Source: a bacterium | GTDB lineage: Bacteria > Armatimonadota > UBA5829 | Length of the DNA stretch: 64,000 bases | NCBI GenBank assembly: GCA_021373255.1 | Contig: JAJFTD010000041.1 | Span: 26,516 to 90,515 of the forward strand | Reading direction: 5' to 3' | Shown: positions 7,996 through 17,180 of the stretch, piece by piece | Position numbering within the stretch: position 1 is the stretch's first letter | Layout of the letters: each line of letters begins with the position of its first letter | The notes under the pieces: model-generated | Database searches by the model: none | Seen by the model: the letters and a program-made list of their open reading frames with translations, nothing else | Told to the model about the DNA's origin: nothing | Made by a program: the position numbers and the translations under genes

Positions 7996-9071
7996 GTCAG
8001 ATGAATCTTCAGGTGCTTGATGACTTGCTGAGAATATTGGTGACCAGAGATGGGTCGGACCTGCATGTCAAGGCGCACAACTACCCATTGATCAGGGTGC
8101 ATGGCGACTTGGTTCCGCTTAAAGAGTATCCTGTACTGACGCCGGAAGACACCAAAGCGTTGGCTTATAGCGTGATGAATGAGAAACGGCAGCAGCAGTT
8201 TGAAGAAGAACTGGAAATGGACCTTGCTTACGAAATTCCAGAGCTCAGCCGATTCCGAACCAACATCATGCAGCAGCGGGGTATGATAAGCATTGTAATG
8301 AGAGCCATTCCGACCAAGGTCAAGACAATGGATGAACTTGGTCTACCGGCTGTCTGTCGTTACTTTGCCGAAAGACCGAGAGGAATGGTATTGGTTACCG
8401 GCCCTACCGGTTCGGGTAAGTCCACGACTCTGGCTGCGATGATCGACTATATCAACTCCACTCGCTCAGAACACATAATGACGGTTGAGGACCCTGTTGA
8501 GTTTGTGCACGAGTGCAAGTTGTCTCTTATCAACCAGCGCGAACTTGGAGCTGATACACTTTCGTTTAACAACGCTCTGAAGTATGTTTTGAGGCAGGAC
8601 CCGGACGTGATTCTGGTCGGTGAAATGCGCGACCTTGAAACTATCCACCTTGCTATCACCGCCGCTGAAACAGGCCACCTTGTTTTCGCGACCTTGCACA
8701 CTCAAGACTCCACCCAGACTGTTGACCGTATTATCGACGTCTTTCCAAACTACCAGCAGGCGCAGATCAGGATGCAGCTTGCCAACAACCTTATTGGTAT
8801 CTGCTCCCAGACCCTGCTCAAACGCTGCGATAATAATGGACGAGTCGCGGCATTCGAAACCCTGGTGAATACCTCGGCTATCAGAAATCTTATTCGTGAG
8901 TCAAAGACATTCCAGATCGGCTCGATGATCCAGACCGGTGGCAAACAGGGAATGATGACCTTGGACCAATACCTTGCCGCACTTGTGAAAAAAGGAATGG
9001 TTACCAGGGACGAGGCGTTCTCAAGATCGTCCAACCCACGGGAGTTCAGTGCGCTGTTGGAAGTAAGCTAA
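7992..9071 (+). CDS. pilT: PilT-family type IV pilus retraction ATPase, copy 3
   Basis: 359 residues; the start ATG overlaps the stop of copy 2. Motifs: Walker A GPTGSGKSTT, Asp box MTVEDPVEF, Walker B VILVGEMRD, His box GHLVFATLHT, and the C-terminal region PREFSALLE found also in copy 2. It is closer to copy 2 than to copy 1, which suggests a recent duplication of copies 2 and 3. The function should be ATP-driven pilus retraction. No pilin, pilB, pilC or secretin gene lies beside the cluster in this window. Confidence 0.93.
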   Translation: MSQMNLQVLDDLLRILVTRDGSDLHVKAHNYPLIRVHGDLVPLKEYPVLTPEDTKALAYSVMNEKRQQQFEEELEMDLAYEIPELSRFRTNIMQQRGMISIVMRAIPTKVKTMDELGLPAVCRYFAERPRGMVLVTGPTGSGKSTTLAAMIDYINSTRSEHIMTVEDPVEFVHECKLSLINQRELGADTLSFNNALKYVLRQDPDVILVGEMRDLETIHLAITAAETGHLVFATLHTQDSTQTVDRIIDVFPNYQQAQIRMQLANNLIGICSQTLLKRCDNNGRVAAFETLVNTSAIRNLIRESKTFQIGSMIQTGGKQGMMTLDQYLAALVKKGMVTRDEAFSRSSNPREFSALLEVS

Positions 9072-9120
9072 TTCGAGCTACGGAATTCACGAGTATTTCA
9101 GAGCTATTCAGCGCGCTTCC

Positions 9121-9149
9121 TTGACACGGCCCTCCGGGTCTTGTAACAT
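9121..9149 (+). promoter_or_regulatory. Sigma70-type promoter upstream of the SurA-like gene
   Basis: TTGACA (9121-9126), a 17-bp spacer and TAACAT (9144-9149), about 47 bp before the start codon. The same boxes and spacing occur at 63201-63229. Confidence 0.75.
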
Positions 9150-9195
9150 TAAAGATATAACTGTGTTTACCACTCTTTTGGAGGAGTTTTCCTGA

Positions 9196-10797
9196 ATGGG
9201 CATTTATGCATTGCGAACGAATTTTGGCCACCACTTCAAGTGGGGATTGCTATTCATCGCCCTGATATTCTTTGTTGGTGCTATTTGGCAGTTCGGTGTT
9301 GCCCCGTCCGGTAAGAATGGGGGCAGCCCTGGGGGCAACGTTGTGGTAGCCACCGTCAACGGTCAGGATATCACACGTAGTGATTTCGATGCTGCGTGGG
9401 AGCAGGCGTCGGCTCAGGCAAGGGAACGAGGCATTCGCTCACCCCTGCAATATGCCGAACTGAGAGCTGCGATCTTCCAGCAGATGATTCAAGGCAAGCT
9501 TATTTTGAGCGCCGCTGAGCGTGAGGGTGTTGATGTCAGTGATCGCGCGGTTAGAGATGAAGTTGAAAAGTTCGTAGTCGAAAGTCTCAAAGCTCAGCGC
9601 CAAGGTATAATGGGCAGCAGTCTCACCAAGAAGCAGGCAAAGCTGGATCCAAGAAAGGATTCTGAGTATAAGAAGCAGCTTGGCAGCATTGGTAGATCAA
9701 TCTCCGATGCCGAGCAAGCAGCCCGCGCTCAGATTCCTGAAGACCAGGTAAGAGCGAAGATTGCCTACGAGGGAATCTCCAGGAAGATGAAGGAGAGCAT
9801 CGGCTCGGTTACGGACAAGAATGTCCAGGACAGCTATAACGCATACAAGATTCGCCAGATTTTGCTGACAGGTCTTCCCAAGGGTCAGATGAAGACCCGC
9901 GCACAGAAGATTTTGAGCGAGGCTAGAGGCGGGGCGGACTTCACCGCACTTGCGAAAGCTAATGCTATGGGCCCGTTCAAGGCCAATGGCGGCCAGATGG
10001 AGTATACATTCGATAGCCGCTTTATGCTGCCGACCGAGGTCAGAAACACCATCGAAAAGATGAAGCCGGGTGGCCTCAGCCCTGCGATTGAAACCAGCTT
10101 CGGCACTTATATTGTGAAGCTTGAGGCAGTCACGCCCAAACTTCCTGCCAAGTTGGACAAGAAGACCATGGACGAGCGCCGCAAGCAGATCGCGCAGGAC
10201 CGTGAGATGGCTGCCGGGATGGAGTTCGAGAACAGGATGCGGAAGAACCAGGATGTGAAGGTTACTGATCCTGAGCTTCGCGCATACTGGGACTACAGCC
10301 AGGCTATGCAATCCTATGGCGATCAGGCGAAGATGAAGAAGCTTATGGAAGACGCAACATCTTCCTTGATTTCTGCTCATGCTAAGCGACCGAGCGACTC
10401 TATCGTCAGCGCGAAGCTCGCTCAACTGCTTTACCAGCAAGGCAAAGTCAGTGATAGTATTACTATCCTTTATCCGATGCTTGAGGGCAAGAGTGCCAGT
10501 GTTGAGGGTGCTGATCTCAGGGTGTTGTTAGGTGACATGCTGGTTGCAAAGAGCCAGAAAGATAAGCCTGCTGACAAGGCCGCCACTTTGGGCAAGGCTA
10601 TAAAGCAGTATGAGATCGCCAGCGAGATCGAGAAGCGCGATGTTAATATCCACCAGCAGCTCATCGGCAAGTTCAAGCAATTGGGCATGGCTGACAAAGC
10701 CGCCGCCGAGCAGCAGTGGGTTAGCGATTATCAAAAGAAGATGGATGCTATGAAAGCAGAGCAGCAGCCGGCTGGTAGGCCTGCACCGAAGAAGTAA
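9196..10797 (+). CDS. SurA/PpiC-type peptidyl-prolyl isomerase, membrane-anchored foldase
   Basis: 533 residues; ATG after TTGGAGGAG. One N-terminal membrane helix (about 17-36, WGLLFIALIFFVGAIWQFGV) anchors the protein. A SurA N-terminal-like chaperone domain follows (VVATVNGQDITRSDF at about 50-65). A parvulin domain at about 215-310 contains IRQILLTGLP, ADFTALAKANA and PAIETSFGTYIVKLEAV. The C-terminal ~150 residues look like TPR helices. It should assist folding of exported proteins on the outer face of the inner membrane. It has its own promoter and ends at a terminator. Gly/Ser-rich and Pro/Lys-rich linkers mark domain borders. Similar SurA_N_3 proteins are often called PpiC or PrsA-like. 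Confidence 0.85.
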   Translation: MGIYALRTNFGHHFKWGLLFIALIFFVGAIWQFGVAPSGKNGGSPGGNVVVATVNGQDITRSDFDAAWEQASAQARERGIRSPLQYAELRAAIFQQMIQGKLILSAAEREGVDVSDRAVRDEVEKFVVESLKAQRQGIMGSSLTKKQAKLDPRKDSEYKKQLGSIGRSISDAEQAARAQIPEDQVRAKIAYEGISRKMKESIGSVTDKNVQDSYNAYKIRQILLTGLPKGQMKTRAQKILSEARGGADFTALAKANAMGPFKANGGQMEYTFDSRFMLPTEVRNTIEKMKPGGLSPAIETSFGTYIVKLEAVTPKLPAKLDKKTMDERRKQIAQDREMAAGMEFENRMRKNQDVKVTDPELRAYWDYSQAMQSYGDQAKMKKLMEDATSSLISAHAKRPSDSIVSAKLAQLLYQQGKVSDSITILYPMLEGKSASVEGADLRVLLGDMLVAKSQKDKPADKAATLGKAIKQYEIASEIEKRDVNIHQQLIGKFKQLGMADKAAAEQQWVSDYQKKMDAMKAEQQPAGRPAPKK

Positions 10798-10836
10798 GTT
10801 ACAGAAGTAAAGCTATCTGTTGAATGCTGATTATGT

Positions 10837-10866
10837 GGGGGAACTATACTCGGTTCCCCCATTTTT
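10837..10866 (+). terminator. Rho-independent terminator after the SurA-like gene
   Basis: 8-bp stem GGGGGAAC / GTTCCCCC with an 8-nt loop, followed by ATTTTT. It lies only 10 nt before the rsmI ATG, which rules out longer rsmI starts. Confidence 0.85.
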
Positions 10867-10876
10867 GGTTGTATAT

Positions 10877-11734
10877 ATGCCTGGAACTCTCTACATAGTC
10901 GCTACGCCTATAGGTAACCTCGAAGATATCAGTTTCCGTGCTCTTCGCACGCTCAAGGAATCGGATATCATCGCGGCTGAGGATACACGCGTCACGCGCA
11001 AGCTCCTTAGCCATTTCGACATTCACACTCCCATGATCTCCTACCAGCAACACAGTGGAGCAAGACGTGCTGAAGAAATTGCGCAGATGCTTCTGGATGG
11101 CAAGAACGTAGCCCTGGTCTCAGATGCAGGCACGCCCGGCATATCCGATCCGGGTCACGAGCTTATTGCCCTGTGCATCGCCGATGGCATACCGGTGCTC
11201 TCAGTGCCCGGACCTACGGCGATCATCACCGCACTGGTAGTATCCGGCTTGCCGACAGCGCACTTTGCATTCGATGGCTTTCCACCTCGCAAAGGGAGCG
11301 AGAGAGTAGCATTTTTTGAGAGCCTCAAGCGTGAGATGCGAACTATCTGCCTGTACGAATCTCCACAGCGGATGATTAGCACTCTTGAGACCATTCGCGA
11401 TGTACTGGAAGACCGGCCTATAGCGATAATACGCGAGGCCACCAAGATGTTCGAAGAAGTCTTTAGGGGAAATGCGGTAGGCGCTATTGAATATTTTTCG
11501 CAAAAGAGACCACGTGGTGAGTTCGTGATCATAATCGGTGGAGCATCACCCGGCCTGGATAGTGAACAAGAGCTGCCTGAGTTGAGTCTGGAGGCGCGTC
11601 TGATAGAACTGATGGATTCAGGAATGTCGGAGCGTGATGCGGTTCGGCAGGGGATGATCGAATTCAAATTGCCAAGGCGGCAGGTCTACACAGCGGCGCT
11701 CAAGATCAAAGCTGATCGGGAGCCTCAAGCCTGA
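10877..11734 (+). CDS. rsmI: 16S rRNA (cytidine-2'-O)-methyltransferase RsmI
   Basis: 285 residues from the ATG at 10877 (MPGTLYIVATPIGNLEDIS). Family motifs: ATPIGNLEDI, AAEDTR, VSDAGTPGISDPG, VPGPTA and FPPRKGS. It 2'-O-methylates C1402 of 16S rRNA using S-adenosylmethionine. The frame extends upstream to 10820, but that stretch holds the terminator of the preceding gene, so the later start is preferred. No clear ribosome site lies between the hairpin and the ATG. The 3' end overlaps the convergent SpoIID gene by 29 bp. Confidence 0.93.
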   Translation: MPGTLYIVATPIGNLEDISFRALRTLKESDIIAAEDTRVTRKLLSHFDIHTPMISYQQHSGARRAEEIAQMLLDGKNVALVSDAGTPGISDPGHELIALCIADGIPVLSVPGPTAIITALVVSGLPTAHFAFDGFPPRKGSERVAFFESLKREMRTICLYESPQRMISTLETIRDVLEDRPIAIIREATKMFEEVFRGNAVGAIEYFSQKRPRGEFVIIIGGASPGLDSEQELPELSLEARLIELMDSGMSERDAVRQGMIEFKLPRRQVYTAALKIKADREPQA

Positions 11735-13004
11735 TATCCAGAAGAACGGGCAAAGGCTGTTCCTTGGCCATGTCTTTGCCTGCACCCTTTGAAGCCGCTT
11801 TGTGGATATCCTGATGTGTGGTTTGAGCCGTTGTCTGTGATGCCGCCGGAGTAATTGCAGTGCCGGGGAAATAATGCGCTAGAATCTGCTCGCAGGTAAG
11901 GCTGTGTGGAGGCAGCGCAAGGCCCTTTGCCCCGGTCTGGCACATCCCCACGCCGTGTCCGAATCCTTTACCCTTAATGGCAACTCCACCGTCCGTCGTT
12001 GATTCGATAGAAAATAGTGTACTCTTGAGCCCCAGAGCGGACCTGATTTTTTCCCCGCTTATCTGGTTTTTGCCGGTCGAACTGGTGATCTCCACTTCCA
12101 AAGCTCTCCCCGATGCCTCGGTTTTGGAGATAACAACACTGAGCAGTCCATCAGCCCCTTTTACACCAGCTTTTATGAGCTTAACCGCCAAGTCGTGCAG
12201 GGTATAGTTCTGCTCCCAGCAAATGTGAGGAATATCATCAGGGTCCACCACGCCGCACAGATATGGGAATGAGCGGGTGGGGTTTTCGCTGGAGTAGTTT
12301 CGAGTGGCTCCGCCGCAATCGGTGGAATACATGACATCCGCGATTTGTCCGTCGAATGTCAGCACCATCCCCTTCGTATCAAGCACAGCCTGAGTGCTCT
12401 TAGGCTTCTCAGCCAATACGCCGCCGTAGGTTTGACAATGACTTGTGTCGCATATCCTGAACCCTTGCGCCGCGTGCTTACGCGAGTTTCTAAGGGCATA
12501 GGTCCGCGCAGAAATCGCCTGTGCCTTGATCGCCTCCTCAGGATAGCTATCCGGCATTTCGGATGGCAACACACCAAGCAGGTAATCATCCACATCCACC
12601 ACGTTTACCACCCGCAGCGCACCGTTCTTTGCAGACACCTCAACCGATCCGCGATACTTCCGCGTTCGGCCGTTAGACACCAGGCTGAGAATAGCAGATG
12701 GATCATTAGGAGCCGCCAACACCGCGCCATCACTCAAGACAGCCTCGCCAGCGCCGCTCTTTACAGAAACCTTTGAACCCTGCACGCTCAGGATAAGATC
12801 AGTCCCCTCAGCCACCAGGCTCTCCCCGGTATCCACCCGTGAAACGCTCAGACTCGGAGAAGCGCTCAATGTTAACTGAGCCGCGCTATTATAGCCCGTA
12901 AGCCCCACGCGAATGCTCTCAGCAAACGCCGACCCGTGCGCAAGGGCAGCCATCCAAACCATCGCTAACCCTGCCATCCAAGCGCGCCTCAACATCCTGT
13001 CCAA
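11706..13004 (-). CDS. spoIID: SpoIID/LytB-domain exported protein
   Basis: 432 residues with a signal peptide (hydrophobic 8-27, AHGSAFA). The core SpoIID domain includes VDVDDYLLGVLPSEMPDSYP, AIKAQAISARTYAL, DTSHCQTYGG, STDCGGATRNYSSENP and the C-terminal GKGFGHGVGMCQTGAKGLA. Family members are lytic transglycosylases acting on denuded glycan strands or amidase activators. No sporulation genes are nearby, so a cell-wall remodelling role in a non-spore-former is more likely. The last ~45 residues are a low-complexity Thr/Gln/Lys-rich tail. The 3' end overlaps rsmI tail-to-tail. Confidence 0.88.
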   Translation of the reverse strand: MDRMLRRAWMAGLAMVWMAALAHGSAFAESIRVGLTGYNSAAQLTLSASPSLSVSRVDTGESLVAEGTDLILSVQGSKVSVKSGAGEAVLSDGAVLAAPNDPSAILSLVSNGRTRKYRGSVEVSAKNGALRVVNVVDVDDYLLGVLPSEMPDSYPEEAIKAQAISARTYALRNSRKHAAQGFRICDTSHCQTYGGVLAEKPKSTQAVLDTKGMVLTFDGQIADVMYSTDCGGATRNYSSENPTRSFPYLCGVVDPDDIPHICWEQNYTLHDLAVKLIKAGVKGADGLLSVVISKTEASGRALEVEITSSTGKNQISGEKIRSALGLKSTLFSIESTTDGGVAIKGKGFGHGVGMCQTGAKGLALPPHSLTCEQILAHYFPGTAITPAASQTTAQTTHQDIHKAASKGAGKDMAKEQPLPVLLDIRLEAPDQL

Positions 13005-13036
13005 AGGCCCTCCACGTCCTGATCAACTTGCCTCCA

Positions 13037-13065
13037 AGGGTAACACTCCTCCCAAGCTGTGTCAA
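13037..13065 (-). promoter_or_regulatory. Possible promoter of the SpoIID gene
   Basis: On the minus strand TTGACA (13065-13060) is followed after 17 bp by TACCCT (13042-13037). The -35 is perfect and the -10 weak (3 of 6), so it may need an activator. Confidence 0.4.
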
Positions 13066-13103
13066 GACTTAGGATAAGACGGTTTAGGTGGTTTTATGTG
13101 CTA

Positions 13104-13970
13104 TTAAGGCTGACTTGCAGGCGCATTTGATGTTCGCCTTGATACCACCCAGCGTCCGATCACCCACGGAATGAGCATAACCCCGACGATCTCTACTGAA
13201 AATTTGATGGCTCGGATAAGGTGAATTGCATCATGGGTCCTGCTTCCAGAATAATAACCTACAAACGCCGCAACAGGACTGATAATGAAAATCAATCGTA
13301 TGAACCGTCTGCGGTGGTTTGCTGCTTGTACCCATGTTGCGCCTATGAACATAGAGGCTAGGCAGATACCTGATAATGCGGTCAGTATGAACGTTTTCGT
13401 TGCATGATGTGGAAACAGTCGCATCCCGCCAAGCCCACAAGCGAAGATGATTAATATGCTAGCCTGCAATATTAGATATCGGCGTTTATTAGTGGGTGCC
13501 ATTTCTACGCATGGTTCTTCTTGCATAGTAGGTTCAATAGCCTTATCAGGGTAGATGCGACGGAATAGGAGCATGCCCGCCATATAACCTACGGCATTTG
13601 CTATGATGAATAATAGCAATGGAAGCAGATAATGCATCTTGAGCATCATCGTATATCTATGATCTGGCGGTATACGGTAGATACCAGTCATCTGGTTAGT
13701 TGCACCAATGAATAGTGCACATGGCCCGATAATTACACCTAATGCCGCGTATATTCGCTGCGTGCGATCTTCGGGTTGGGACCGGTAGCCTAGGACAAAG
13801 CCGAAGACCATCATGCATATACAAGCAAAGGCAGTTCTCAGGGAATAGGATGTAGTAAGCAGTTTAGTATATGTGGCTAGGATAAATAATGCTAAAAGAA
13901 TGATTAATAAAGTTACTTGGGCCTTCCAATTAGGCAATAGGGCGCTTTGCGACGTCTGTTGATCCTCCAA
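13104..13970 (-). CDS. Polytopic membrane protein of unknown function
   Basis: 288 residues from a TTG start with GGAGGG 4-9 nt upstream. About seven or eight hydrophobic segments are visible (for example LLIILLALFILATYT, AFACICMMVFGFVLGY, YLLPLLLFIIANAVGYMAG, LILQASILIIFACGLG, TALSGICLASMFIGATW and FSVEIVGVMLIPWVIG). A central cytoplasmic-looking loop (PDKAIEPTMQEEPCVEMAPTNKRR) splits the protein in half. I recognise no family motif or catalytic signature. It is transcribed as a lone gene ~100 bp upstream of SpoIID on the same strand. Confidence 0.65.
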   Translation of the reverse strand: MEDQQTSQSALLPNWKAQVTLLIILLALFILATYTKLLTTSYSLRTAFACICMMVFGFVLGYRSQPEDRTQRIYAALGVIIGPCALFIGATNQMTGIYRIPPDHRYTMMLKMHYLLPLLLFIIANAVGYMAGMLLFRRIYPDKAIEPTMQEEPCVEMAPTNKRRYLILQASILIIFACGLGGMRLFPHHATKTFILTALSGICLASMFIGATWVQAANHRRRFIRLIFIISPVAAFVGYYSGSRTHDAIHLIRAIKFSVEIVGVMLIPWVIGRWVVSRRTSNAPASQP

Positions 13971-14207
13971 GGGACCCTCCTGCTTTACTGATTTCTTGGT
14001 GCACGTGCTTGAGTATGTCGCATATTTGAATGAATGTCAATACTCATGTTCAACGTGGTCTTTAAGGCGGCTCGGTTGGGGTGATGTGCCAGCTCAACTC
14101 ATTCCCCACCATCTAGCTATCAATCATCCAACTCTCCTTGACATTCAATCCCAAAGTCTAGGACAATGGTGCGTGGGAATAAAAGTATAAAAACGCACGA
14201 GGAACGA

Positions 14208-15059
14208 ATGAAAGGTTTATGCGAGTGCGAGATAATCGCGCAGAGTGAGATATCACCGGGGGTGGTTCGGACGCTGCTCACGGGGCCTGAGATAGCCAAT
14301 GAGGCTAAACCGGGGCAGTTTGTGAATGTTCAGGTGGCCAGAACAACCACCGATCCCCTGCTTCGCCGTCCGTTTTCAGTCCACGCGGTATACCCGGACC
14401 AGGGGGTGTATTCGCTGCTGTATGTGATGGTGGGGCGTGGGACGGCGTTGTTGAATAAAATCCAGCCCGGCGATTATGTGAGTGTGGTCGGGCCGCTGGG
14501 GCGGGGGTTTGACCTGGGCGATTCGCCGGATGCCGAGCACATAGTGATTGCGGGAGGCTGCGGCGCGGCACCTCTGCACTTTCTGTGCGATGATTTATGC
14601 AACAAGTGGGGCTGTGAGAAAGTAAAAGTGCTCACCGGCGGCCGGAGTAAAAATGCAGTCCTGTGTGAAGCCGAGTTCAGGTCGCACGGAGTAGACGTTG
14701 CAGTCTCTACCGATGACGGCACCTACGGCCACCACGGCGTAGTCACCGAACTCCTACAACGCTACCTAGACAATGACGCACAACGCACAACGCACAACGC
14801 GCAACGTCCCTTCCGCATCTACTCCTGCGGTCCCCATGCTATGATGCGCGAGGTCGCAAGGATATGTGCAGAGGCTGGGGTGCACGACGTGCAGTTATCA
14901 CTCGAAAACAATATGGCCTGTGGAATCGGCGTGTGCACCGGCTGTGTGCAGAAGATCAAAGGCCCGATGAAGAATGACAAATCCGGTCAGAACTGGCATT
15001 ACGAGCGCGTGTGCAAGGACGGCCCTGTGTTCAACGCGGAGGATATAATATGGGAATAG
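14208..15059 (+). CDS. pyrK: Dihydroorotate dehydrogenase electron-transfer subunit PyrK
   Basis: 283 residues from ATG 14208, which has GAGG 5 nt upstream; an ATG at 14166 would add 14 unlikely residues. Features: the FAD-binding domain ([27 protein letters not shown]), the NAD-binding domain ([36 protein letters not shown]) and the C-terminal [2Fe-2S] motif [14 protein letters not shown] with the fourth Cys in [10 protein letters not shown]. With PyrD it forms the type 1B enzyme that transfers electrons from dihydroorotate to NAD+. An odd stretch, [14 protein letters not shown], is encoded by an ACGCACA repeat tract (14775-14807) and appears inserted before the conserved CGPHAMM block. The 3' end overlaps pyrD by 10 bp. 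Confidence 0.93.
   Translation: MKGLCECEIIAQSEISPGVVRTLLTGPEIANEAKPGQFVNVQVARTTTDPLLRRPFSVHAVYPDQGVYSLLYVMVGRGTALLNKIQPGDYVSVVGPLGRGFDLGDSPDAEHIVIAGGCGAAPLHFLCDDLCNKWGCEKVKVLTGGRSKNAVLCEAEFRSHGVDVAVSTDDGTYGHHGVVTELLQRYLDNDAQRTTHNAQRPFRIYSCGPHAMMREVARICAEAGVHDVQLSLENNMACGIGVCTGCVQKIKGPMKNDKSGQNWHYERVCKDGPVFNAEDIIWE
14775..14807 (+). repeat. ACGCA-phased repeat tract inside pyrK
   Basis: Four tandem 7-nt ACGCACA-type units, identical in kind to the intergenic family but located in coding sequence and preserving frame. Confidence 0.8.
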
Positions 15060-15970
15060 CATCACCTGACCTCAGCGTGAAGATCGGCAAGATTGAGATG
15101 AAGAACCCGGTGACGGTTGCCTCCGGCACATTCGGGTTCGGCCAGGAAATGGCTGATTTTTATGACCTCAGCCGCTTGGGCGCGATCGTAGTGAAAGGCA
15201 CATCCCTCGATCCCTGGTTCGGCAATCCATACCCGCGAACGGTAGAAACACCGTCGGGTATGCTGAATGCCATCGGCCTGCAAAACGACGGCTTGGAGTC
15301 GTTCCTGAGTGAGAAGCTGCCGTTCCTGAGGCAGTTCGACGTGCCAGTGATAGTGAATGTGGTTGGCCAGAGTGTGGAGGAATACGCCGAAGTCGCCGCC
15401 GCGCTGGACAAGGCTGAGGGAGTCGCGGGGTTGGAACTCAATCTGTCCTGCCCTAATGTGAAGAAAGGCTGCATGATCTTCGGAAGCACCCCCGAGGGCA
15501 TCGCAGAAGTAATCCGCGCGGTTCGCAAACGCACTGGGCTCACCCTGATAACTAAGCTCTCCCCCAATGTTACGGACATTGTATCAATAGCCCAAGCAGC
15601 CGTCGAAGCAGGCAGCGACGCACTCTCGTTGATCAACACCCTCCTGGGAACCGCCATTGACCCGTGGAAGCGTAAGTTTAGGTTAGCCAACATCACCGGC
15701 GGCCTCTCCGGCCCCGCAGTCAAGCCTGTAGCTTTGAGGATGGTCTGGCAGGTGGCGAGCGCGGTCGATGTCCCAATTATAGGTATGGGCGGCATAATGA
15801 ACGCAATGGATGCTGTGGAGTTCATGCTGGCCGGTGCCGATGCGATAGCAGTAGGTACCGGAAATTTCGTGAACCCAATGGCTGCCGTTGAGATCGTTAC
15901 CGGCATCGAAGAATATCTGAAAGCCACCAACATAAGCGATGTGAAGAAGATTGTTGGCGCGGTGAATTAG
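15050..15970 (+). CDS. pyrD: Dihydroorotate dehydrogenase, type 1B catalytic subunit PyrD
   Basis: 306 residues from ATG 15050 ([20 protein letters not shown]), preceded by GGAGG at 7 nt. Earlier in-frame starts fall inside pyrK and are rejected. Motifs: [47 protein letters not shown] (class 1 catalytic Cys), [22 protein letters not shown] and [29 protein letters not shown] (FMN phosphate site). It catalyses the fourth step of pyrimidine synthesis on FMN. The overlap and the catalytic Cys support the NAD-linked 1B type with PyrK. No other pyr genes are adjacent. Confidence 0.95.
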   Translation: MGIASPDLSVKIGKIEMKNPVTVASGTFGFGQEMADFYDLSRLGAIVVKGTSLDPWFGNPYPRTVETPSGMLNAIGLQNDGLESFLSEKLPFLRQFDVPVIVNVVGQSVEEYAEVAAALDKAEGVAGLELNLSCPNVKKGCMIFGSTPEGIAEVIRAVRKRTGLTLITKLSPNVTDIVSIAQAAVEAGSDALSLINTLLGTAIDPWKRKFRLANITGGLSGPAVKPVALRMVWQVASAVDVPIIGMGGIMNAMDAVEFMLAGADAIAVGTGNFVNPMAAVEIVTGIEEYLKATNISDVKKIVGAVN

Positions 15971-16002
15971 ACGTGGCTTGAAGCCTATTACGGCACATAT
16001 AT

Positions 16003-16035
16003 AATAAAGCCCCGGCGATGATTCTCGCTGGGGCT
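16003..16035 (-). terminator. Terminator between pyrD and the GlsB gene
   Basis: 11-bp arms AGCCCCGGCGA / TCGCTGGGGCT (one G-T wobble) with a 6-nt loop. On the minus strand it is followed by TTTATTAT, so it mainly serves the GlsB-like gene; it may also block pyrD readthrough. Confidence 0.7.
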
Positions 16036-16095
16036 CCATACAGGCACGATGAAGTTCTTGATCTCATCGCTCTGTTGTGTTGTCCAAAGAAACAG

Positions 16096-16377
16096 TTATA
16101 CCTGCCGAACTCCTCGGCGACCATGCCCGGCTATTGCGCGCCAGATCAGCAGAAAGACTACGGCACCGATAAACGCAACAAGTATGCTGCCGATGTTTAT
16201 GCCCGTAACGCCTCCCATTCCGAGAGCGCGGAATATCCAGCCGCCCACCAAGGCGCCTACTATTCCCGCTATCAAGTCGCCCAATATGCCGCCTGGCCCG
16301 GGTTCTGGACCCGGTAGTGCAAGTCTTGCGAGAAAGCCAGCTATCAGCCCGACTACGATCCAAGCTAGTATGCTCAT
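16096..16377 (-). CDS. GlsB/YeaQ/YmgE-family small membrane protein
   Basis: 93 residues with the family pattern IVVGLIAGFLARLALPG, GILGDLIAGIVGALVGGWIF and NIGSILVAFIGAVVFLLIWR, giving three membrane helices. The family was once called transglycosylase-associated and is usually stress-induced, with unknown biochemical role. It starts with ATG after GGGGAGGTAAAG and has its own downstream terminator, so it is a monocistronic gene. Confidence 0.88.
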   Translation of the reverse strand: MSILAWIVVGLIAGFLARLALPGPEPGPGGILGDLIAGIVGALVGGWIFRALGMGGVTGINIGSILVAFIGAVVFLLIWRAIAGHGRRGVRQV

Positions 16378-16535
16378 TCTCTTTACCTCCCCGTATGCCT
16401 AGCGATCAGGGCATGCGGCTATGCTACCAAACACGTTAGCTATCTACATGTTACCCCAAGGATGCAGGTTGATATGCCGTGCAGAAGACTGTTGTGTTAT
16501 TCATCTTCCGGGTTGGGTGTTTTGCCTTTATCTCT

Positions 16536-17180
16536 TCACCAACTCGATACCTTCGCCAATACCATCAAGTCAACCAAATCCTGAGGTGATGCGCCCGAGG
16601 TCCACGCCCACGACGACTCTATCCCAATGCCCGCGCCGTTTTGCTGGCCGGGATCATTAATTATGTAGTGCCCATCCACTTTAGCAGCAATTAGAATCCA
16701 ATGCCCACAAGGGCTTTCGGGGATGATGTAATGCACTATCACTGGTAATCCATTAACCAGGCTCTTATCTATGCTGGCCCAGTCAGGTGAACTCGGCCCA
16801 ATAAACCGGACTCTTCCCTGAGTAGCATTACCGGCATAGCTCCACTTGATCTGCCCATACGAATTAAACGCAGTTGGTCCTAGTACGTTCATAAGCTGGG
16901 GCGGGCTCATTTCAGTGCCTGTGTATGTTATCAACATTGCGGTGCAGGTCAATGCGCAGCCAGCCTGAGCAATTGTGCGGCCATATATGTCATTGGGCAG
17001 TGCGTCTTGATAGTTCCCCTGGCAGTAAAAATATTCCGAATACTCTGGTGGTGTAATAATTGGTTGCTCACGAGTCGATGTTCCCCCTCCACCTCCGCAA
17101 CCCGCCACAAATGCACTTATGCAGAATATGACAGCGAGTAAGGCGGCAACAAACCACGGGGATGTGTCAGCGGATTGCAT
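16536..17180 (-). CDS. C39-like cysteine peptidase-fold lipoprotein
   Basis: 214 residues with a lipoprotein signal (AVIFCISAFVAGC, lipobox VAGC) followed by a Gly/Ser/Thr linker. The domain resembles Peptidase_C39_2: the Cys site RTIAQAGCALTCTAMLI, the His site CGHWILIAAKVDGHYIINDPG, and conserved IVHYIIPES. It should be tethered to a membrane facing outside. Whether it is a protease, an amidase or an inactive relative is not clear. RBS AAGGAGAAG precedes the ATG. It is 276 bp downstream of the papain-like protease gene on the same strand but separated from it by a terminator. Confidence 0.75.
   Translation of the reverse strand: MQSADTSPWFVAALLAVIFCISAFVAGCGGGGGTSTREQPIITPPEYSEYFYCQGNYQDALPNDIYGRTIAQAGCALTCTAMLITYTGTEMSPPQLMNVLGPTAFNSYGQIKWSYAGNATQGRVRFIGPSSPDWASIDKSLVNGLPVIVHYIIPESPCGHWILIAAKVDGHYIINDPGQQNGAGIGIESSWAWTSGASPQDLVDLMVLAKVSSW

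Noticed and set aside
12345..12776. 143-codon plus-strand frame inside the SpoIID gene
   Set aside because: It is the antisense shadow of a well-supported SpoIID reading frame.
13996..14190. Plus-strand frame of 64 codons before pyrK
   Set aside because: No ribosome site, no recognisable features, and it overlaps the likely pyrK leader; treated as chance.
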